This document shows, one piece after another, positions 29,721-41,434 of a stretch of 64,000 bases of DNA. Position numbers and translations under genes: made by a program. Below the pieces are notes generated by a model, which had not been told where the DNA came from, searched no databases, and saw only the letters and a program-made list of their open reading frames with translations. This DNA is from Buddleja alternifolia (taxonomy: Eukaryota > Streptophyta > Magnoliopsida > Lamiales > Scrophulariaceae), in NCBI GenBank assembly GCA_019426215.1, contig CM033391.1, positions 6,002,708 through 6,066,707 on the forward strand, in the 5' to 3' direction. The stretch's first letter is position 1. Each line of letters starts with the position of its first letter.

Positions 29721-29768
29721 CATAGCATTCCCTATATATTAGAGGTTTTGAGTTATAGTCCCTATGTA

Positions 29769-29979
29769 TTTTTTTTTTACTTTTTTTAAAAAAAATTTAG
29801 ACGAAGAGGAGAACACTGAGCCGACAAACCTGGCTTATAGTTTTTAATCAAGGGCCATACAGACCCTATAAGACTCCAAATAAGGAGAGAAAAGTCACAA
29901 CTTGTGACAGCCTGAGATTGAACCCAGGACCTCCCACATGAAAGTGGAAGCTGATACCACTAGGCTAACAAACCTTGGT
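29769..29979 (-). mobile_element. tRNA-derived SINE
   Basis: Minus-strand reading: tRNA-like head with A box TAGCCTAGTGGTATCA and B box GGGTTCAATCTC at pol III promoter spacing, a body of about 120 bp, and an A-rich tail (T-runs on the plus strand at 29769-29786). Internal promoters and tail are intact-looking. No clean target duplication was found. Confidence 0.75.
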
Positions 29980-30204
29980 CTTTTTTTTTTGAAATAATTA
30001 TTGGCAGCTTGTAAATTGTTGTTAATAATTATTAAATATTAATAATGATCTTAATGTATTAACTCAAACAGATAAAAAATAAATTCAGACATAAAAAATT
30101 TGTTATACAACCAATACAGTCAAATAAAAAGGAAATAACAGAATTAATCATTCAAAATTAAAATAATAATTTCAGACATAAAATAATTATTTCGTATTTT
30201 CCAG

Positions 30205-32135
30205 CTGCCTATGAATCTGATTTGCATAACCGCGTCAAGGTAAAGCTTGATGAGATGGGGTTTTATAGAGTATACCTGTTACCTGAGTTTAAAAATGACA
30301 TGGGCCTCGTCAGGGCCCTAATTGAGAGATGGCGCCCAGAGACGAACACATTTCATTTTAGGACCGAAGAAGTTACGATAACTCTCCAAGATATTGCTAT
30401 TTTATATGGTCTACCAGTTGATGGTAAAGCTGTAGTTGCACATCGGCACTTCGAAGCAGATGAAGAGTACGTCGTATATGTATTTGGATAATTAGGACTG
30501 TACTTATCGCCTACAGATTTCAAGCACGGTCATAGAATACCTGTTCGAAAACTTGTTACCCATGTTCTAAGTGAGCATCAACAAATAAATGATGAATCTG
30601 AAGAATTTGTAGTTGATCAGGTAGCCTGTTGTTGGGCCCTTTTATTGCTCGGGGGTGTGATGTGTGCCAACACCACAAGAGATGTTATTCCTATAGTGTG
30701 GTTGAGTTTGTTTGAAGATATCAACTTAGCACGCACATACAGTTGGGGGAGTGCTGTATTGGCTCATTTATATCGAGAACTGTCAAATGCTTCCCGAGTA
30801 GAAAGAAACGACGTTGCAGGTTTCATGCCATTATTACAGGTGAGAAAAATTATTATTTAGATGTTATTATTTCTGATAAAATAATTCATGATTATTCAAT
30901 TAATATATTTCTCCTTTAACAGATATGGGCGTGGAGTAGAATTTTGATTGTAAGGCCTGATCGAGTACCTAGACAGATGGCGGGAGTTGACGTGAATGGC
31001 ATTGCCCGAAAACCTTATGCTTCACAGTAATTTACCATTTGAATATTATGTTTAATTAAGAAACATTCAATTTTTTTAAATTATTTTCAATGATTGTTGT
31101 TTGAAGGTGGTATCGGCCTACTACAAATACTGCTTCAGTCAGTCACAACGTCCGGGCAATTAAAGATGATCTAGACCAGATGGCGGATGGACATGTGAGT
31201 CAGGAATTTTTTTTTTAAATTATGAAGTTATATCTATCTCCTACTAATATATTGTAAATTAATATTTTTCGTATTTCAGTTTGTTTAAACACCGTACAAT
31301 TTTAATGGTGCAGATATTGTCGAGTTGCCACCTCAATGTTTGAATGATAACGTTTGGCGAGCATCAGTTCCAATGATATTCTTTGCCATCGTAGAGTATC
31401 ATCATCCTGAGCGTGTTCTTCGACAGTTCGGAATACGCCAATTTATTCCTCGCCTACCTAGACGTGTTCAGAGGGTCAGCCGAAAGGGCAGGTCCACCGT
31501 TAATTGGGTAGCTAGACACGCTCGGGAAATTGCAATGTGGAATGATCGTCAATCCCACGTTGTGACTGGATACTATATTGAGGATGGGGGAGACCAGACG
31601 GACGAAGGATACGAAGAGTGGTATGACCGAATCACTCGTTACATTTCACCCCGATTGACTAAGAGTGGTGCGGGACACCAGGCTGGGTCAGCCCCTCTAT
31701 TGCATGATGTGGTTAGTATTTGGTATTGTATTCCATCGATTCTTATTTTAATGCTATTTATTTAGGATAATATTTTCGTTGATACTATTCCTTATTTTAT
31801 CTTTTTAGTACCAACAAATTCAAGAGATGCAAACTGTAATGGAACAAATTGCCCAAACTAGTGATCCCACGGCAATTAGGAAAATGAGATCTAGAATGAG
31901 GAACATCCTGGATATGGTCTCATGTAGTGGCAGTGTAGAGGAGGAACAGCCTGGTCCGAGCTCGGCTTATCATGGTCCGATCTCGGCTTATCATGGTCAC
32001 TTCGATGCCGGAGGATCGAGCTCGGCTTATCATGGTCACTTCGATGCCGGAGGATCGAGCTCGGCTTATCATGGTCACTTCGATGCCGGAGGATCGAGCT
32101 CGGCTTATCATGGTCACTTCGATGCCGGAGGATAG
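30205..32135 (+). pseudogene. Plant mobile domain (PMD / MAIN-like) pseudogene
   Basis: Exons can be traced at 30205-30839, 30923-31026, 31107-31194, 31280-31711 and 31809-32135 with GT-AG borders. The product resembles the plant mobile domain (aminotransferase-like) of MAIN/MAIL1 proteins, which is widely carried by transposons: RVKVKLDEMGFYRVYLLPEF, ALIERWRPETNTFHF, DIAILYGLPVDGKAV, then later EYHHPERVLRQFGIRQF. In-frame stops at 30489-30491 and near 31286 (where PMD proteins usually have a Trp) break it. A first exon upstream of 30205 is not recognised. The last exon carries a 39-bp tandem repeat encoding HFDAGGSSSAYHG units. It is convergent with the adjacent MULE transposase. Confidence 0.75.
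31980..32135 (+). repeat. 39-bp coding tandem repeat, about 4 units
   Basis: The units are nearly identical at 39 bp and keep the PMD frame (13 residues, AYHGHFDAGGSSS). A long frame is also open on the opposite strand (DHDKPSSILRHRS per unit), simply because the period is a multiple of three and the unit has no stop in that frame. Confidence 0.85.
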
Positions 32136-32152
32136 AGCTTGGCTTATCATGG

Positions 32153-32179
32153 TCATCATCCTGAGCGTGTTCTTCGACA
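32153..32179 (+). repeat. 27-bp exact copy of PMD exon 4 sequence at the PMD/transposase junction
   Basis: Positions 32153-32179 are identical over 27 bases to 31399-31425, the segment encoding HHPERVLR. Here it lies between the end of the PMD tandem repeats and the antisense end of the MULE transposase. Confidence 0.85.
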
Positions 32180-34749
32180 ATACGATGAAATGTGCACTCC
32201 ACAATTGATGCAGGTAGAAGATGTCTCGTACCTTTCAACACATTGTTTAAGCTTTCTCCCATGTTCGTCGTCATAATGCCTTCGCGCATCCCTCCATCAT
32301 ATGCCAGTGTCCACTTTTCTTGTGGGATAACTTTCAAATAATTCAACGCAACTGGATCCTTATTACCAATGAGTTCCATTGCTTGGTCAAACTTTCGGAC
32401 GTTATGTGCCATACCCGCCGCATAGCAGAGTTCCTTCATAGCTTTACTTTTGAATTGAGCATTGAAGTTTGAACTCACATGTCGCAGGTAATATCTATGA
32501 GCTCCAAGGGGCGGGGTAAATGTGGGCATAAATCGAGTGGCATTTAATAAGCCCTTATGACGATCGGAAATAAGGCAAACACCTTCATCAGGCATCAAGA
32601 AATGTTTGCAGATCAATTGCAGAAACCATAACCAAGACTCATTCGACTCATTATCAACGATAGCAAATGCTAGAGGCAAAATATTCTGATTTCCATCCAG
32701 AGTTGATGCGCATAACAACTTAGCCTTGTGTCGTGCGTACAAATGAGTCTCATCAACACATATGACTCTTCGACAATGTCGAAATCTATCTATACATGGC
32801 TTGAACGCCCAAAACATAAATTTCAGCATTTTGATCTGGTATTTTGTGCCTCCATTCAACAACCGTCCCTGGATTCCACTTCTGGATTGCTCCCAAAAAT
32901 TTAGGCAACCTTGTAACAGAATCCTCCCATGTCCCGTATATAATCTCATTTGCACGCCACAAACTGTACCAAGCCTTCCCATAAGAAATATCAAATTTCC
33001 ATTTTTTTTGCACCGTTAGCTTAATTAGACCGACCTTATAAGAAGGATCTTTCTTAACTTCTGGTAAAATTTCATTTGCGATCATGTTTATGTCCAAGTT
33101 AAAGTGATTCTTTGAACAATCTTCGAAGAAACATTCGTGTGGCCCTTCCTACCTTGTAATTTTCCAAAAATTAGTACTCTTCTTTAAACTTCCCCGCAGT
33201 TTAAAACGACATCCATTTTTGCATTCTACAGCATACACTGTAGAATTACTAATTGTCACCTTAAACTCGCGCCGTGCATGTTGTACGTGGTAGTCTTTTA
33301 CCGCTGCTTGCAAGCTGAGTTTGTTGTCAAAAACTTGGCCCAAACGAAGATTACCTTTTGCATGATCATAAATTATTCTCCGGCTCAAACCTGAACTTTC
33401 TCGATGTAGTGAATCTCCTTCTACTTCTAGGTATGTGGTGGAATAGAATGGGATCACTTCATGAAGTCTTTCTTAGTGACTTGTGTGAGGGACATCTTCA
33501 TTCATCGGTACATTAGTCTCAGCATCTTCATCCTCATCCATCATGGCATTGTCCAAGTTTTCTTCCAACTCGCGGTCTGAAAGATGATAGATCGAACAGT
33601 CAGTATCAATTTGATTGTCATTCCCAATATCATCATTCTGGACGTTTGCAAAATCACTACACCCAAAATTGGGATGCTCAAAGTCATGACAGCTTTGTCT
33701 AGACGGGCCTGCAAATAAAGATAACAAGTCATGAATCAAAGGAATACAACAATTATGAAATTTATTAGAAAATGCATAATTACCTGCTCCCACGTCAGGA
33801 ATTACAAAATTCCTCAAACGAGAATTTTCCAAAGGGGAATTTTGCATGGACGGACCTACAATTAAAAATAAATATGATGATAGTATATAAAAACAAGAAT
33901 AACGAGTAATTCGTAAAATGGATACAACAATTGAAGAAACTTATTAGAATATTCATAATACCTGCTTGCATGTCAGGAATAAAAGGGGAATTTTGTACAT
34001 TTTGAAAATGCCCAAACAAATGACCCGTTGTAGAAGCACCTAAAAATGCAAATCAGAAAAGGTTAACTTATTTTACAATTCCGCGAAGAAAAAAACATTA
34101 TCTACACATATATGAAATTTAAAAATAAACTTCACTATGTAAAAATAACAATAAACTACCTTGATGCACATCGTGAATTGTAGAACTTCCCAAACCACTT
34201 GAAAAAAAAATCATTATACTCACGAGTTCCCAACACATTTGATTGCGTCTGCATATTTTAATCTGGTACTGTGGGCTGAGTAAAATACGACATTAATTGG
34301 GATTGTGATTGCGGATTTAAATCGGGAACTGTGGACTGTGTGAAATACGACATGAATGGAGGTGGCGTTAACGACGTCACTTGGGTTAACAACGAGTTAT
34401 CTTGACCCTGATGTTGGATTGGTTCTTTCTCGATATAAAGCTCGATCGTGTCCTGAACAATGTTAGGATCCAAGAAAAACCCTAAAGTCTCATCATCTTT
34501 GATCTCCATTGTGCTCTCCCTCATCACATTTCTCTTTTCAAATTTAAACTTTATAATTACTTTTAATGAAAAATAATTCTGGTCAGTTCTTGTTCTCGTA
34601 TATAACTTCTCCAACAATTCAGCATATGTGATTGTACGACGTATCCTCATGTAAGTGCTTGGACGAGTACTATATCTAACTGAATTTGAGTCTTCAATAA
34701 TTTGATCATCCGTGTATACTAAAACATCAACTGTGTTCGCCCTTGACAT
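32180..34749 (-). pseudogene. MULE transposase (MudrA-type), broken
   Basis: It starts at 34749. Order: PB1-like N-terminal region (34749-34258), small linker exons around 34020-33480, MuDR zinc-binding/DNA-binding region (33457-33149, with CKNGCRFKLRG), then the DDE domain (VICVDETHLYARHKAKLL, LISDRHKGL, NMGESLNNVLKGTR, likely carrying the D, D and E residues). Damage: nonsense TAA near 34258 (TTA in the sister copy), an in-frame TAG near 33149, a frame change near 32820, and loss of the C-terminus including the SWIM zinc finger where the sequence joins the PMD gene. Not functional. Confidence 0.8.
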
Positions 34750-35930
34750 TTTCTATATAATATCAAAATTCAAACCATAAATAAACACTAAATTTAAATT
34801 ATAGTCAAAAAATAAAATTATACCTACAAATTATACATAAAATTGAAAATTATATACCTACAACATTAAAATTTATATATGCAAATTATACTTCCATCCA
34901 ATTCGAACATTATACCAAACAATTGCAAAATATATCAATCTTCAAAAAAATAAATCTAACTACTCAAAAGTAAGCCCATTAATTCCAACTTAAACCAAAT
35001 AATTCAAAAATAACACTAGAAATTGACATTACACCTAAAAGTCAAAATTGAACCTAAAATTCAAAATCCAACCTATTAATTCAAAAATTATACCAACCTA
35101 TTCCAACATGTACCAAATAATTCAAAAATAACACTACAAATTGACATTACACCTAAAAGTGAAAATTGAACCGAAAATTCAAAAATCAACCTATTAATTC
35201 AAAAATTGTACCAATCAATTCCAACATTATACCAAATAATTCAAATATAGCACTAAAAATTGATATTATACTTAAAAGTCAAAATTGAACCTAAAAAAAA
35301 AAACCTAATAATTCAAAAATTATAGCAATAGATTCGAGAATTATACCAAATGACTTAAAAATTATAGCTAATAAATCAAATTTATCACTATAAATTCAAC
35401 TTTTCAACCCTAAATTACAATATTATTACAAAAAAAACATATATACAAACTCTACATATAATAAATTTAAAAGTACAAATGAATGAAAAAAAGAAATTAC
35501 CTTAATTTTTTGGTTGATGATGGAGAATTTGCGTTTTGAGAATGAAGAAAAAACCTTTGTAAAATCTGATGGAAGAAGAGAAAGAGATAAACAAGAAATT
35601 TTTTTGTGTAAATGACTTCGTAAATGGGGAGGAAGAAAGTAAAATGATAACCAAAAAAAAAAAAGGAAGTTGTTTAAGGCTGCAATGCAGCCTCAAATAA
35701 GTGAGAGCAACTTTGCAAAGTTGCAAAGTTACCCAAGAAAAACAATATATATAATAAGTGAGAGACGACAGTATAATTTTAAAAAAAAAATTAATCTCAA
35801 GAGATGACATAGTGTTGTCGTCTCTTAAATGAGACGACATAGTTTCTAATGTACTAGTATCTGATTGGGCCGATTTTACTAATATTTTCTGATTTTTCTT
35901 TTATTTTTATATTATTAATTTAATTTTTCC
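32180..35930 (-). mobile_element. Degenerate MULE element (second copy)
   Basis: Its right end at 35930 is defined by loss of similarity to the copy ending at 1930; minus-strand reading begins GGAAAAATTAAATT. It contains the full N-terminal and catalytic part of a transposase, then breaks into the PMD pseudogene at about 32180. No matching left TIR was found near 29-30 kb, so the left end is lost or unrecognised and the PMD gene may or may not have been part of the element. Confidence 0.65.
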
Positions 35931-36041
35931 TAGAAGGAAGTGAAAGTAAAAGGCAAATTCTGCTTTTTGCTTTTACATACTTTTATTTCCACTATCTAGA
36001 TAATTCTAAGTGGCCTTTTTAGTCTTGTAAAATGAAGATTC

Positions 36042-36320
36042 TGTTATGAAATAACCTCAAATATTATGAAATATATACAAACATTCTAAAGTAGAAAGAC
36101 TAGAGAATTAAGAAGAGAATTTTTTTTTTGATTTTGGTGGATTTCTCAATACAATGGCAAAGCATATTTATAGGCACAAAACAAGATCAAATATTGATTA
36201 CAAAATGAGGTAATGGAATTGTAGGTGAATCCACTAAATGAGATATTGGAGTTGTAGGTGAATCCACTAAATTATGTATTGGAGTTATATGGACATCCAC
36301 TTAATGAATTATTCATAACA
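36042..36320 (-). repeat. Copia 3' LTR
   Basis: 279 bp, TG...CA ends; pairs with 41156-41434. Contains a CTATAAATA-type TATA box on the minus strand (TATTTATAGG on plus, about 36166). Confidence 0.95.
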
Positions 36321-36333
36321 CTCCCCCTTGGAT
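36321..36333 (-). other. Copia polypurine tract
   Basis: Directly inside the 3' LTR; minus strand reads CCAAGGGGGAG up to the LTR boundary, a normal plus-strand primer site. Confidence 0.75.
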
Positions 36334-36541
36334 GTCCATCACTTAAGAATATGCCTCGTTAAAACCTTATTAGGAAAAACCCTGTGGGATAAAAACCTAG
36401 TGAAGGAAAAAGAGTGCATAATTCTTTCAATACGCAATCAGATGCTGCCTCATTAAAAACCTTACCAGGAAAACCCAGTGGGAAAAACCTTGGTTAAGGG
36501 AAAAAGAGTGCAACGCGTATTATCTCCCCCTCATGACAATA

Positions 36542-39500
36542 TCAGTCAAGATCTTTAAGTCTACGCACACCAATATTGTAGACTAGCTTTTCAAATGTTG
36601 CTGTGGGAAGTGCCTTGGTGAACAAATCAGCAAGATTATCTCTGGAACGGATTTGTTGAACATTGATATCACCATTCTTCTGAAGATCGTGAGTGAAAAA
36701 GAACTTTGGTGAAATATGCATTGTTCTATCTCCTTTAATGTACCCTTCTTTCAATTGTGCGATACATGCGGAATTATCTTCATATAAGATCGTCGGGATC
36801 ATTTTTCCAGAAGATAAACCACAAGTCCCTCGAATGTGTTGAATCATGGATCTTAACTAAACACATTCTCGACTTGCCTCGTGAATAGCCAAGATTTCTG
36901 CATGATTAGATGATGTGGCCGATATGGTTTGTTTCATAGACCGCCATGAAATGGTTGTGCCACCACATGTAAATAAATAGCCTGTTTGTGAACGACCATT
37001 ATGAGGATCAGACATATATCTAGCATCTGCATATCTAACCAATTCGGACTTGGGTACATTTGAATAAAACAAGACCATATCGATTGTTCCTCTAAGGTAG
37101 CGGAGTACCTGTTTAACCCCATTCCAATGCCTTCGTGTAGGAAAAGAACTATATCTTGCTAATAGATTAACAACGAATGCTATATCAGGTCGAGTATGAC
37201 AAGCAAGATACATTAGTGCACCGATTGCACTTAGATATGGTACTTCAGGACCAAGTAGTTCTTCATCACTTTCTCGAGGTCGAAAAGGATCTTTGTTCAC
37301 ATCTAGTGACCTTACGACCATCAGGGTGCTCAATGGATGTGATTTATCCATGTAGAAACGCTTTAGCACATTTGATATATAAGCGTCTTGATATACAAAA
37401 ATTCCGTTCTTTAAATATTCAATTCGTAGTCCAAGGCAAAATTTTGTTCTTCCAAGATCTTTCATCTCAAATTCTTTCTTTAAGCAATTAACAGTTTTTG
37501 AAATCTCTTCAGGAGTTCCAACAATATTTAAATCGTCAACATAAACTGTAATTATAACAAACTCATTTCCAGATCTTTTCATGAAAATACAAGGACAAAT
37601 TTGATCATTCTTATATCCTTCCTTCAACAAATATTCACTGAGACAATTATACCACATTCATCCAGATTGTTTCAGTCCATACAATGACTTACTTAATTTA
37701 ATTGAATAATGATCTCGAGAACTTGATTTATATGCTTCAGGCATATTAAATCCTTCAGGGATTTTTATATATATATCATTATCAAGCGAGCCATACAAAT
37801 AGGCTGTAATAACATCCATTAGACGCAAATCAAGTTTTTCATGCACTGCCAGACTTATTATATAACGAAAAGTAGTTGCATCCACCACAGGAGAATAAGT
37901 CTCCTCACAATCTATGCCAGGTCGTTGCGAAAACCCTTGGGCAACAAGACGTGCCTTATATCTTACAATTTCATTTTTCTCATTTCGTTTTCGCACAAAT
38001 ACCCATTTGTATCCTACTGGCTTTACATCTTCAGGTGTACGGACTACAGGTCCAAAAACTTTTACATCTTCAAGTGTACGGACTACAGGTCCAAAAACTT
38101 TTCGTTTGTTCAAGCGAGTTTAACTCTGCCCTCATCGCGTCTTTCCATTTTGGCCAATCATTTCTTTGTCGACATTCATTAACAGACTTTGGTTCTTGAT
38201 CCTCATTATCATTCATCATATTTAGCGCTACATGTATGCAAATTTATTGTCAACGTTGACTTCATTTCGATTCCATCGTTTCCCGTTTATAACATAATCT
38301 ATTGAGATCTCATTATTTTCACAAGTTTCAGGTACCTGAGGTTCTTCTGGAACCGAAATATTAGTTATGACTGGGGACTCTTCTGGAGTTATTTTATCCT
38401 CGATTAGACCATCTTGATTCTTAACTCTTTTTCTTTTTCGAGGATGACTATCTTTGGAACCGATAGGTCTACCACGCTTCAGACGTGCAATAGACTCATT
38501 ACTTTGACCTTCAGGGACAACAATTCTTACTGGAGCATTAACAGCTGGTACATGTGACTTAGTCACTTTTTTTTAGGTCAGTAAATGCATCTGGCAGTTT
38601 GTTAGCTAAACCTTGCAAGTGAATTATCTTTTGAACTTCCAGTTCACTTTGTTTTGTTCGAGGATCAAGATGATATAAAGATAATTCATTCCAACTAATT
38701 TTCTTTTCCAGCTGCTTATTTTCTCCCCCTAATGTTGGGAAATCTGATTCATCAAAATGACAATCAGCAAATCGAGCCGTAAATAAATCGCCAGTCAATG
38801 GCTCTAGATACTTTATTATCGATGGAGACTCGAATCCAACATATATTCCCAACTTCCTTTGAGGACCCATCTTAGTGCGTTGTGGTGGAGCAATTGGAAC
38901 ATATACCGCACATCCAAAAAATTTTAGATGGGAAATATTTGGTTCCTGACCAAAAATCAAGTGTAATGGGGAGAATTTATGATAACTTGTTGGCCTTATG
39001 CGAATAAGTGCTGCTGCATGCAAAATAGCATGTCCCCAACAAGAAATAGGAAGTTTTGATCTCATAAGTAAAGGTCTTGCAATTAACTGCAGACGTTTAA
39101 TAAACGATTCTGCTAGACCGTTTTGTGTATGAACATGTGCTACAGGATGTTCAACATCAATTCTAATAGACATACAATAGTCATTGAACGTTTTGGAAGA
39201 AAATTCACCCGCATTATCAAGGCGTATCTTCTTAATAGGATAATCAGGAAAATGTGCTCGTAGTCTAATCAATTGAGCAAGCAATCTCGCAAACGCCAGG
39301 TTGCGAGTTGATAACAAAGATACATGTGACCATCTTGTTGATGCATCAATTAAAACCATAAAATATCTAAATGGTCCACACGACGGGTGTATTGGTCCAC
39401 AAATATCGCCTTGAATACGTTCCAAAAACGTAAGAGATTCACTTCCTACTTTTGTTGTTGATGGTCGAATAATCAACTTTCCTTGTGAACAAGCAGCACA

Positions 39501-40106
39501 TGAGAAATCATTCGATTGAAGAATCTGCTGGCTCTTCAATGGATGACCACATGAATTCTCAATTATCTTTCGCATCATAATTGATCCGGGATGGTCCAAC
39601 CGGTCATGCCAAACAACAAACTTATTTTGATTTGTAAACTTCTGGTTTACGATAACATATGTTTCAATAGTAGATATATGCGTGTAGTACAAACCGGAAG
39701 ACAATGCTGGCAACTTTTTCAATATACATTTGTTACCAGATATTGTATTAGTGATGTAAAGATACTCAATATTGCCATCACTTGTTGTCTCAATATGATA
39801 TCCAATTCGGCGGATATCTTTGAAGCTTAGTAAATTTCTTTGAGACTTAGTAGAATATAAGGCTTCATCAATATAAAATTGTGTTCCTCCGGGTAACAAT
39901 ATATTAGCTCTGCCGGAGCCTTCAATTAATTTTGCACTACCCGATATAGTATTAACATTGGCTTCTTGCATTACTAAATAAAAAAAATATTTTTTATTCT
40001 TGAGAATGGTGTGAGTTGTTGCACTATCAGCGAGACATATATCTTTATTATTGATGTTGTTGCTGATCGAGTAAATACTCATTCTTTTCATAAATAAATG
40101 ATTCAT
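36542..40106 (-). pseudogene. Copia pol (protease, integrase, RT, RNase H), interrupted
   Basis: Protease region with a LADSATTHT active-site-like segment near the start (about 40040). GAG-pre-integrase zinc site (HDRLDH with CAACSQGK). Integrase core with QGDICGP, RLDNAGEF and NGLAESF residues (38559-39600). Reverse transcriptase with YVDD (near 37540), and RNase H (36542-36950). Breaks: frame changes near 38565 and between 38228 and 38113, a TGA at 37658-37660 and a TAG at 36857-36859. A 39-bp tandem duplication lies at about 38030-38110 before the RT. Described only as a relic. Confidence 0.9.
38026..38106 (-). repeat. 39-bp tandem duplication inside copia pol
   Basis: Two adjacent, nearly identical 39-bp units, each encoding VFGPVVRTxEDVK on the minus strand, just before the RT domain. 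In frame, so it adds 13 residues. Confidence 0.8.
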
Positions 40107-40790
40107 TGATGAAAACTACACATTTTCATATTTATTTTAAAAACTACTAAAAATAAGATTTATAAAATTGATTATGAACACTTTCATCTCTAATCAAGTG
40201 ATCACTTTTTTTTTCCAATCAGGATCAGCAATATCTAAATGAGTGTCATCAAATCGGTCATGATCAGAATCGCCTTCTTCAAAAGCAAAATTTGTTTCTA
40301 TTTTCTTTCTTTTACTTTTTAGCGATTCTTGGTAAAGGTCCACAAGATGCTTTGGTGTACGACAGGTACATGACCAATGACCTTTACTACCACAACGATA
40401 GCATAAATTTTTCACAAATTTGCTATTTTGGCCACTTTCATGTTTCTCTTCATTGTTTTTCCACTTCTGGTGGAAAGATGTGTTCTTTGAATAACCACCA
40501 CGATTTTTATGACCATATCCACGACCACGTCCACGTCCATGATTTCTTTAATGATTAAAATAGTTATGTGCTGCTACTTTCACTTCAGGGAATGTAGCAG
40601 AACTAGTTGGACGGGACTCATGATTAAAATAATTATATATTGCTCAATACATTCACTTCAGGGAATGCAGTATAGTTATTTGCATCAAGATGAATTTTAA
40701 TATCTAACGCCCAAGAAAAATAATTTTTCCTCGTAATATCAAGAGTCACAAAGTCAAGTTTTTTTCAAGATTCATCATATAATACTATTA
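40107..40790 (-). pseudogene. Copia gag remnant with internal deletion
   Basis: The beginning (minus strand, 40780-40620) gives the usual gag opening (TLDIT then NYFSWALDIKIHLDA). The end (40540-40194) gives an RG-rich stretch and the CCHC zinc knuckle CYRCGSKGHWSC (40415 region). The several hundred bases expected between them are missing, and stops occur at the join. The element could not have made capsid protein. Confidence 0.7.
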
Positions 40791-41155
40791 TCAAAGTATA
40801 AGATGAATAACATAACAATCATTCAACTTCTTAAAATATTTTCAACATGATAGGATTATTCAAAAGAATAATACTAATCAAATATATGCACATATATATA
40901 CATATGTCTTCTTTCTAAACATCAAGAGAATTATTGCATATTTCTATTTTTGTTAAATATTGAAATATACATACCTTTTCTTTACCTTTTCTTCTTACTT
41001 TGTTTTGAAAACCTTGTCCATTAATTTTCTTTACAAACTCATAATAACTCATAAAAATTTCTCACTACATTTACATCATATGTTGAGTACCCTATGTATA
41101 TCTTTTGCCAAATTTCAAAATGATTAACACCTAGAGACGGATCGTGCTGATAACG

Positions 41156-41434
41156 TGTTATGAAATAACCCCAAATATTATGAAATATATACAAATATTC
41201 TAAAGTAGAAAGATTAGAGAATTAAGAAGAGAATTCTTTCTTTGATTTTGGTGTATTTCTCAATACAATGACAAAACCTATTTATAGGCACAAAACAAGA
41301 TCAAATATTGATTACAAAATGAGGTAATGGAATTGTAGGTGCATCCACTAAATGAGATATTGGAGTTATAGGTAAATCCACTAAATTATGTATTGGAGTT
41401 ATATGGACATCCACTTAATGAATTATTCATAACA
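41156..41434 (-). repeat. Copia 5' LTR
   Basis: 279 bp, partner of 36042-36320. Just inside it (41135-41155) minus-strand sequence TTATCAGCACGA partly resembles an initiator-Met tRNA primer site. Confidence 0.95.

Larger units (their letters stand above)
27541..29768. other. RPL11 3' UTR and intergenic DNA
   Basis: The first part is presumably 3' UTR. The rest is AT-rich and contains copy B of two dispersed repeats (28010-28330 and 29517-29720) and a 50-bp class tandem duplication at 28071-28170. No gene was recognised. Confidence 0.55.
36042..41434 (-). mobile_element. Ty1/copia LTR retrotransposon, complete but inactive
   Basis: The 5393-bp element has two 279-bp LTRs (36042-36320 and 41156-41434), each TGTTATGA...TTCATAACA, and a perfect 5-bp target duplication GATTC (36037-36041 and 41435-41439). 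By eye the LTRs differ at about a dozen positions, so the insertion is not recent. Coding is on the minus strand. The order protease, integrase, RT, RNase H identifies it as copia. Gag is largely deleted and pol is interrupted. Confidence 0.95.

Noticed and set aside
31920..32204. Open frames across the 39-bp repeats in other frames
   Set aside because: Produced by a repeat with period divisible by three; the PMD frame is the meaningful one.
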